Below are positions 58,989-64,000 of a DNA stretch of 64,000 bases, in pieces. This DNA is from Campylobacter corcagiensis (GTDB taxonomy: Bacteria > Campylobacterota > Campylobacteria > Campylobacterales > Campylobacteraceae). Both the position numbers and the translations under genes were made by a program. Numbering within the stretch: position 1 is the first letter of the stretch; the number at the start of each line of letters is the position of its first letter. The notes beneath the pieces were generated by a model. It was not told the DNA's origin and searched no databases. It saw only the letters and a program-made list of their open reading frames with translations. The DNA lies in NCBI RefSeq assembly GCF_013201645.1, contig NZ_CP053842.1, positions 1 through 64,000 on the forward strand. The letters run 5' to 3'.

Positions 58989-60167
58989 TTAATCCTTTAT
59001 GTAATGCCCTACAAATTTAGCAAAATTTCCTAAAATTTCACCACCTTTTCTATATCCTAAAGCACACCCTTCAAAAGCAAAAAATACCCCTGCTTGATAG
59101 TTGTGTCCTAGACTATCTTTATTAAATTCATAAAATTCTTGATAGACAAATTTTTGACTTTCATACTCGCCATCTTCTTTTGCTACTATTTTACCGTCAG
59201 CGTCAAATATAGTAACATTTGCTCCTTCTCTGGCTAAAAATGGCTTCTTGACCATTTTTTTACCAATTAATGGCTCAAATGAAGTTTCTAAAAGAAGTGG
59301 GTGATTTGGATACAGATCCCATAAAATTTTTAAAATTCCTTTGCTTTGGAATAGTAGCGTATAGGCTGGATTTAAGATGATTGCTTTTTGGTTTTTTATG
59401 ATATTTTTAAGGATTAAAGCAAGATCACTCTCATCAACTGCTATACTCTCCCAAGGAATCAGTTTAAACCAAAATTCATAGTTTTCATCATCGTAAAAAA
59501 TGCCATTTTCATCGTTAAATACAACCTCATCAGCATAGGCAAAATTTGTCGTAAATCCTGCATCTTTTGCTGCAAATTCCAAAAGTTTAGTTGTGGCTTC
59601 ATCTTCTAAATTTCCAGCAATTGAGCTAAATAAAATTTTCCAACCATTGTAAAATTTCTCAAAGTCGCTAGTATCTTCACTAAGCGTTACAAGGCGTTTG
59701 AAATTCTCAACTAAAGCATCGTATAAGTCATTAAACTGAGAACTTTCATCCATGCCATTTTGCTTGAGTAAAGCCCACTGGATGATTGCAGTTTCAAAAA
59801 GAGCAGTTGGAGTATCGGCGTTAAATTCAATTAGTTTTATCTGTTTACCATCAAGCCCACCCGCTAAATCAAAGCGGCCATATAAGTGCCAATGAACATC
59901 ATTTTCCCAGCTATCTTTTATAATATCAACTAAGTTAAAAGGAATGCCAAGTTCGTGAAAAAGGTTGTTGTCTATTACATGCTGTGCAGCAGCAACAAAC
60001 ATATCATATAGCTCATTTGCCGCTTCATAGTAGGCTTCACACTCATCTTTACTAACTTCTACAACTTCATCTGCTACATAACTTGTGTTATCACTATCTG
60101 TGTGCCACGAAAATCCTATACTTTCTAGATACTCAGGTGTTAAAGCATTTAGTTTTTTGATATTCAT
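58989..60167 (-). CDS. Glutathionylspermidine synthase-like ATP-grasp protein
   Basis: A ~392-residue protein matching the GspS C-terminal synthetase fold (YgiC/YjfC type). WHLYGRFDLAGGLDGKQIKLIEFNADTPTALFE and KPFLAREGANV are signature segments; no amidase domain is present. True Gsp formation is unlikely if the cell lacks glutathione, so an amide ligase with another substrate is inferred. Start ATG 60167, AGGTGG five bases upstream, one base after the lipoprotein stop; a GTG at 60176 is less likely. Confidence 0.86.
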   Translation of the reverse strand: MNIKKLNALTPEYLESIGFSWHTDSDNTSYVADEVVEVSKDECEAYYEAANELYDMFVAAAQHVIDNNLFHELGIPFNLVDIIKDSWENDVHWHLYGRFDLAGGLDGKQIKLIEFNADTPTALFETAIIQWALLKQNGMDESSQFNDLYDALVENFKRLVTLSEDTSDFEKFYNGWKILFSSIAGNLEDEATTKLLEFAAKDAGFTTNFAYADEVVFNDENGIFYDDENYEFWFKLIPWESIAVDESDLALILKNIIKNQKAIILNPAYTLLFQSKGILKILWDLYPNHPLLLETSFEPLIGKKMVKKPFLAREGANVTIFDADGKIVAKEDGEYESQKFVYQEFYEFNKDSLGHNYQAGVFFAFEGCALGYRKGGEILGNFAKFVGHYIKD

Positions 60168-60168
60168 C

Positions 60169-60756
60169 TTATCCACCTACTGATGATGATTTAGATCCAC
60201 CACCAAAAAAGCCACTTCTGCCACTTGTGCTTTTTTTAGCCGTTTGACCTTGTTTTGCATTGTTAAAACTATTTACACTTCTTTGATAACTGCTTGTGTT
60301 TTTATACGCACTTTGGCGTTGATTTTGATAAGCTGGGTTGTTAAAAAGCTTACTTCCTATCCAGCTTCCAATTATTGCACCTGCTGCACTTGCAAGTATT
60401 GCTTCACCTAGACTCATTCCACCACTACTAAGTTGAGCATTAGGATTTGTTAAATTTGAAGTACCATTATCTATCTTTGTTGCTTCTTTGGCTATTAAAG
60501 CATCCATCTCTTCTTTTGTTAGAACCTCTTCTGTTCCATCAAGTTTTTTAAGAACAACTCTAGTTTCTGCACTGGGAAATTCTTCTAAAATCTTATATCC
60601 ACCGCCTTGAACTTCTTCAATAACTACAAATGCACCTGCTAACTGATTTTGCTCTTTTGTGCTACTTTGTCCATTACATCCTGATAAGCCGCCTGCTAAA
60701 ACTAGCCCAAACCCACTAGCTATAGAGACTGCTACTATCTTTTTAACTCTTTTCAT
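60169..60756 (-). CDS. UPF0323-family lipoprotein
   Basis: A 195-residue lipoprotein with lipobox LSGC at residue 27. Middle segment GYKILEEFPSAETRVVLKKLDGTEEVLTKEEMDALI, then a glycine-rich hydrophobic stretch (GEAILASAAGAIIGSWIG) and a Gly/Ser-rich, Asn/Gln-rich end (GFFGGGSKSSSVGG). C. jejuni has a member of this family at the same place near rpsU. Function unknown. The pairing with a GspS-like gene recalls E. coli ygiB-ygiC. Start ATG 60756 follows AAAGG. Confidence 0.88.
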   Translation of the reverse strand: MKRVKKIVAVSIASGFGLVLAGGLSGCNGQSSTKEQNQLAGAFVVIEEVQGGGYKILEEFPSAETRVVLKKLDGTEEVLTKEEMDALIAKEATKIDNGTSNLTNPNAQLSSGGMSLGEAILASAAGAIIGSWIGSKLFNNPAYQNQRQSAYKNTSSYQRSVNSFNNAKQGQTAKKSTSGRSGFFGGGSKSSSVGG

Positions 60757-61378
60757 TATCATCCTTTATTAAAGTTGAAATTTCAAAATTCTTATCAATA
60801 AATATCATTCCTGCTTCTATTTTTATAAACTCACTATCATAAGCTTCTTTTATGATTAGCTTTTTAATCTCTTTTCTCTCTTTTTTCTTAAGATCAAGTG
60901 TGTCTAAAAAGTCCTTAAGAGAAAGCCACTTTTTTTCGCTTTTTTTATCTTGAGCAGTTTTTACTTCAATAGCTTCTATTTTATCTGTTTTTGCAAGCAT
61001 GGGTTTTTCAAGTAAGCTTAAAAAATACTTAAGCTTCTCATCTCTTTCATTATAAATGGCTTTTATTTCGTCTTTTGTATTTGTTAGAATTTGCTCTTTT
61101 TCTTGATAGAGTTTTTCTTTATCGCCTTGAAGGGAGCTGATTTTTAGCTTTAAATACTCAATTTCACCTTTAAGATAGTCAATAAAATCCTTATCATTTT
61201 TGCTAGATTTTTGTGATTTTGTGTTTGTGGTAGTTTTATTATCATCTTTACTAAGAAGGACATATTTTACGCCATCTATCTCTTCGCTTTGGATGGTTTG
61301 TCGGCGAATTCTATTGTAAATAGCCTCTTTTGAAATTCCAAGTTTTTGTGCTGCATCCGCTATTGATAATCTTTCCAT
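60743..61378 (-). CDS. HTH and coiled-coil DNA-binding protein
   Basis: A 211-residue protein. Residues 1-45 form a small MerR/excisionase-type helix-turn-helix (LSIADAAQKLGISKEAIYNRIRR, then IDGVKYVLLSK). Residues ~65-120 form a long coiled coil rich in Lys/Glu. The C-terminus ~150-211 (WLSLKDFLDTLDLKKKERKEIKKLI) is a small basic helical domain. It is the first gene of the operon with the lipoprotein (14-nt overlap). Possibly a regulator or a DNA-tethered scaffold; target unknown. Confidence 0.78.
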   Translation of the reverse strand: MERLSIADAAQKLGISKEAIYNRIRRQTIQSEEIDGVKYVLLSKDDNKTTTNTKSQKSSKNDKDFIDYLKGEIEYLKLKISSLQGDKEKLYQEKEQILTNTKDEIKAIYNERDEKLKYFLSLLEKPMLAKTDKIEAIEVKTAQDKKSEKKWLSLKDFLDTLDLKKKERKEIKKLIIKEAYDSEFIKIEAGMIFIDKNFEISTLIKDDNEKS

Positions 61379-61456
61379 ATTAACTAACCTTTTCGCATTT
61401 TGTTAGTTTATTGTAGCAGATTTTGATTAAATTTAGGCTAAATTTTGGAGATAAAA

Positions 61457-61483
61457 AGCTAACTAACAAATAGTTAGTTAGCT
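61457..61483 (-). terminator. Rho-independent terminator of rpsU
   Basis: 11-bp stem AGCTAACTAAC/GTTAGTTAGCT with a 5-nt loop, followed on the minus strand by TTTTT, 9 nt beyond the rpsU stop. Confidence 0.8.
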
Positions 61484-61491
61484 TCATGGGC

Positions 61492-61704
61492 TTAGAGTCT
61501 TGATTCGTATCTTCTAAGCATATAGAGTCTTTTTAGCATTTTCTTTCTAGCTGCAATCTTTTGCTTTTTGCGAATTTCAGTCATCGGTTCGAAATTTCTT
61601 CTAGCTCTAGCTTCAGTTACAATTAGATTTCTATCTGTTTGCTTTTTGAATCTTCTATAAGCTTCATCAAAACTCTCATTAGGATAGACCTTTACACCAG
61701 GCAT
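61492..61704 (-). CDS. rpsU: 30S ribosomal protein S21
   Basis: A 70-residue, very basic protein starting [26 protein letters not shown], ending [12 protein letters not shown], the S21 pattern. ATG behind AAAGGTGGTGATTAGG. Minus-strand -10 TATAAT at 61741-61746. Confidence 0.96.
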   Translation of the reverse strand: MPGVKVYPNESFDEAYRRFKKQTDRNLIVTEARARRNFEPMTEIRKKQKIAARKKMLKRLYMLRRYESRL

Positions 61705-61740
61705 TCCTAATCACCACCTTTCGTTAAAATTTGAAGAGTA

Positions 61741-61746
61741 ATTATA
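61741..61746 (-). promoter_or_regulatory. -10 box for rpsU
   Basis: TATAAT on the minus strand, 37 nt upstream of the rpsU start codon. Confidence 0.65.
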
Positions 61747-61843
61747 CTACAAAATTTATAAATTTCAAAATTTAAGGATTAAATAATTGAAATGATAGTA
61801 AAATTTAAATGTGATAAAGATATTACTATTTTAAGGACAGATT

Positions 61844-63202
61844 ATGTATAACTATGCTAAAAAACGCTATATTAGTTTTTCTATCATAATGATTTTAGCT
61901 TTTGTGCTTCCTTTCATAAGGATTAATGGGAATCATATTTTTCTTTTAAGCTTTGATAGAAAAGAACTTCATCTATTTTTTCAAGCTTTTTCAACTCAAG
62001 AACTTTTTTTGCTTCCATTTTTGCTTATACTTTGTTTTGTTGGAATTTTTTTTATAACATCTCTTGGAGGTAGAGTTTGGTGTGGTTGGGCTTGTCCGCA
62101 GACGACATTTAGGGTTTTTTATAGAGACTTCATTCAAACAAAACTTCTTGGAATCAGAAGAAGTATAAAAAACAAGCAAGTTCAGCCAAAAAGCAATATT
62201 GTTAAAAAAGCAATTGGATTTATTATATGGGTAGTTATATCTTTAATTGTAGGTTCAAATTTTATGTGGTATTTTATACCGCCTGAGGACTTTTTTAGAT
62301 ATTTAGCAAATCCTAGCGAGCATCTGTTTATGATAGGCATAGTTGTAGGTATTGCGCTGTTTTTAGTGCTTGATATTGTATTTATAAAAGAGAATTTCTG
62401 TGTATATATATGCCCCTACGCTAGAATACAATCTGTTATGTTTGATAAAGACACATTTCAAGTCATATATGACGAAAAAAGAGGCGGTAAGATTTATGAT
62501 GATAAGCACAATCTTATAGCAAATAAACCAACTGGTGAAGGTGATGAGTGTATAGGATGTAGAGCCTGTATAAATATCTGCCCAACTCATATAGACATAA
62601 GAAAAGGTATGCAACTTGAGTGTATAAACTGTTTAGAGTGTGCTGATGCTTGTAGTGGCGTTATGGGTAAATTAGGCAAAATTTCACTTATAAATTGGAC
62701 AAGTGAAAATGCAGTAGAAACTAGAAGTGAAACAAGAGTATTTAGACCAAAAACCATTGGATATATGGCATTTTTATCACTGATATTTGTTGTTTTACTT
62801 CTTGTTGGGGCTAGTAGAGATAGCTTGCTTCTAAACATAAACCGAGATAGTGGTCTTTATAATATAAGAAAAACTCAAGATAGTTTAGTTGTAGAAAATG
62901 ATTATGTATTTTTAATAGAAAATACTCATAGTAAAGATGGTAAATTTTACTTTAAAGTAGATAGTGATCTTATAAAAATAAAAAGACCAAAAGATGAATT
63001 TACAGTAAATTCAGGTAAAAAAGAGAAAGTTATCGTAACTCTTGTGATGAATGCAAGTAGTATAGAAGCCAAAGATGATGATATAAAAATTCCTATAAAA
63101 GTTAAAGCATATGCAGTTGAGAATGAAGATGAGATTAATGTGGTTAGGGATAGTGTTTTTATATTTCCAAAAAATGAGCAACTAAAAAGGTATAAAAAGT
63201 AA
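61844..63202 (+). CDS. ccoG: Cytochrome c oxidase accessory protein CcoG
   Basis: A 452-residue polyferredoxin-type membrane protein (RdxA/FixG) that helps copper insertion into cbb3 oxidase. About five helices, GGRVWCGWACPQTTFR, then two 4Fe-4S motifs CIGCRACINICP and CINCLECADAC. The C-terminal ~130-residue extracytoplasmic Ig-like domain is typical. It lies beside rpsU as in C. jejuni. The ccoNOPQ genes are not in the window. Confidence 0.94.
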   Translation: MYNYAKKRYISFSIIMILAFVLPFIRINGNHIFLLSFDRKELHLFFQAFSTQELFLLPFLLILCFVGIFFITSLGGRVWCGWACPQTTFRVFYRDFIQTKLLGIRRSIKNKQVQPKSNIVKKAIGFIIWVVISLIVGSNFMWYFIPPEDFFRYLANPSEHLFMIGIVVGIALFLVLDIVFIKENFCVYICPYARIQSVMFDKDTFQVIYDEKRGGKIYDDKHNLIANKPTGEGDECIGCRACINICPTHIDIRKGMQLECINCLECADACSGVMGKLGKISLINWTSENAVETRSETRVFRPKTIGYMAFLSLIFVVLLLVGASRDSLLLNINRDSGLYNIRKTQDSLVVENDYVFLIENTHSKDGKFYFKVDSDLIKIKRPKDEFTVNSGKKEKVIVTLVMNASSIEAKDDDIKIPIKVKAYAVENEDEINVVRDSVFIFPKNEQLKRYKK

Positions 63203-63217
63203 ACCATAGGAGGGCAG

Positions 63218-63850
63218 ATGGTGCCAAATTTAGCTAACAAAAGAGCAAAATTTAGATACAACAAAGTCCTAAATGTTGGACTTGAGCTATTTTTAGAAAA
63301 AGGGTATAACGATACTAGCTTAAATGATATAGTAGAAAGAAGTGGAGGTTCGCTTTCTACTATATATAAGTATTTTCATAATAAAGAAGGGCTTTTTAAG
63401 GCCATTATTGCAAATGGAATCAATAGATTCAGTGATGAACTTGAAAAAAATATAAATTTAAATGACTCTCTTTTGCTAGAAGAATTTTTATATAAATTTG
63501 GACACTCTTACTTCATAAGTATATTTTCTTCAAAGAGTATAGCTTTTTTCAAGCTAGTTTTAAGCGAGTGTTTTAATAGAGACACTATTGCTATAGGTAG
63601 AGATTTTGTAAGAGATATTGATACTTTTATGAGTGGTAGGCTTACTGAATTTTTTAAAAATGATCCAGATATGATGAAATTTAGTAGCGACGAGCTTATG
63701 AATTATGCTAGTTTTTTTACATATCTTGCAAGAGAACCATACTTTACAAATGCTCTGTTTTATGGAATAGAGCCAAATTTAACAGATAATCAATTGGAAA
63801 ATCATCTTAAAAATATTATAAAAATCTTTTTATATGGAATCTTAAAGTAG
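63218..63850 (+). CDS. TetR-family repressor, CmeR-like
   Basis: A 210-residue TetR-family regulator with N-terminal HTH: LELFLEKGYNDTSLNDIVERSGGSLSTIYKYFHNKEGLFKAII. The pattern (ELFLxKGYxxTSLxDI, SGGSxSxIY, KEGLF) and the place beside ccoG and rpsU match CmeR of C. jejuni, the repressor of the CmeABC multidrug pump. Length agrees. It probably binds the palindrome at 63856-63870 to control the next gene. Confidence 0.85.
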   Translation: MVPNLANKRAKFRYNKVLNVGLELFLEKGYNDTSLNDIVERSGGSLSTIYKYFHNKEGLFKAIIANGINRFSDELEKNINLNDSLLLEEFLYKFGHSYFISIFSSKSIAFFKLVLSECFNRDTIAIGRDFVRDIDTFMSGRLTEFFKNDPDMMKFSSDELMNYASFFTYLAREPYFTNALFYGIEPNLTDNQLENHLKNIIKIFLYGILK

Positions 63851-63855
63851 TTTCA

Positions 63856-63883
63856 TAGTTTTTTAAACTAAATGGAGTATAAT
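63856..63883 (+). promoter_or_regulatory. Putative operator and -10 box downstream of the TetR gene
   Basis: Palindrome TAGTTT-TTT-AAACTA (63856-63870) lies just upstream of a -10 TATAAT (63878-63883), a placement suitable for repression of the following gene. Confidence 0.5.
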
Positions 63884-63912
63884 TTTATTTTATTTAATTT
63901 AAAAGGCTATTT

Positions 63913-64000
63913 GTGCAAAAAAATATATATAAGAGACGAAGAATTTATGCGTGGGGAGTTATAGTTGGAATTTCAACCATTTCATTTTTTATATCTGAAA
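63913..64000 (+). CDS. Partial CDS, probable membrane or periplasmic adaptor protein
   Basis: Only 29 codons are visible from a GTG start behind AAAAGG. The product begins with a basic MQKNIYKRRRIYAWG and then a hydrophobic helix IVIVGISTISFF-like. This signal-anchor looks like an HlyD/RND membrane-fusion protein or a membrane-bound pump component, but it does not look like the lipoprotein CmeA. Following a CmeR-like regulator, a transporter subunit is a fair guess; identity cannot be set. Confidence 0.5.
   Translation, partial: MQKNIYKRRRIYAWGVIVGISTISFFISE

Overview
The window is a 64 kb, AT-rich (roughly 30% GC by eye), densely packed chromosomal segment that begins exactly at the dnaA start codon. 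Gene content and order point to an Epsilonproteobacterium of the genus Campylobacter, but not C. jejuni itself. Supporting blocks are dnaA-dnaN-gyrB, hisF-nucleoside phosphorylase-rlmN-small hydrophobic protein facing rsmA-rnj-kpsF-rluB, and the D-2-hydroxyacid dehydrogenase / glutathionylspermidine synthase-like / UPF0323 / rpsU / ccoG / cmeR-like block. Species cannot be fixed from the sequence alone. No rRNA operon, IS element, prophage or CRISPR array was seen.

Layout. 0-8.2 kb: dnaA, a compact origin (DnaA boxes plus a DnaA-trio-like tract), dnaN, gyrB, a degenerate GGDEF-EAL protein, queF with an unusual basic tail, and an HD protein whose 3' end overlaps an SRP RNA gene on the other strand. 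8.2-12.4 kb: hypothetical, rhodanese, typA, Nim-like flavoprotein and a membrane protein. 12.4-24.7 kb: nrdA, purB, an RNA pseudouridine synthase, and the hisF/rlmN and rsmA/rnj operons; two perfect parS sites lie inside genes here. 24.9-26.8 kb: an amino-acid binding protein with a periplasmic asparaginase. 26.9-32.0 kb: a zinc uptake locus (Zur-like repressor plus methyltransferase, divergent from znuA, a fused ZevA-ZevB-like protein, znuC, znuB). 32-46.4 kb: transport and housekeeping (EamA, mntP, usp, prfA, rpsT, glmM, lspA, nhaA, tRNA-Val, MOSC, purM, coaE, rarA, thrS, infC, rpmI, rplT). 46.7-49.1 kb: the most distinctive accessory locus, a p-cresol methylhydroxylase-like flavocytochrome operon led by a small twin-arginine-signal protein. 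49.1-56.7 kb: ung, patB/patA-like peptidoglycan O-acetylation genes, tRNA-Glu, a lipoprotein, nfo, an AAA ATPase, and a RidA-nitroreductase pair. 56.7-64 kb: a HemW/ChuW-like radical SAM protein, a four-gene operon (HTH-coiled coil, UPF0323 lipoprotein, GspS-like, D-2-hydroxyacid dehydrogenase), rpsU, ccoG, a cmeR-like TetR regulator and the first codons of the gene it probably controls.

Genes are commonly coupled by 1-16 nt overlaps (ATGA, TTGA, TAATG), and UUG/GUG starts are frequent. Several starts were moved inward from the longest ORF because an AAGGA-type ribosome binding site and family N-terminus agree (queF, rsmA, znuA, znuB, glmM, purM, the flavoprotein, the UPF0323 lipoprotein, and others). 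Best candidates for new biology are the three-gene Tat/flavoprotein/cytochrome module, the HTH-lipoprotein-GspS-dehydrogenase operon, the origin elements, the two intragenic parS sites, and the 31-residue membrane protein behind rlmN.
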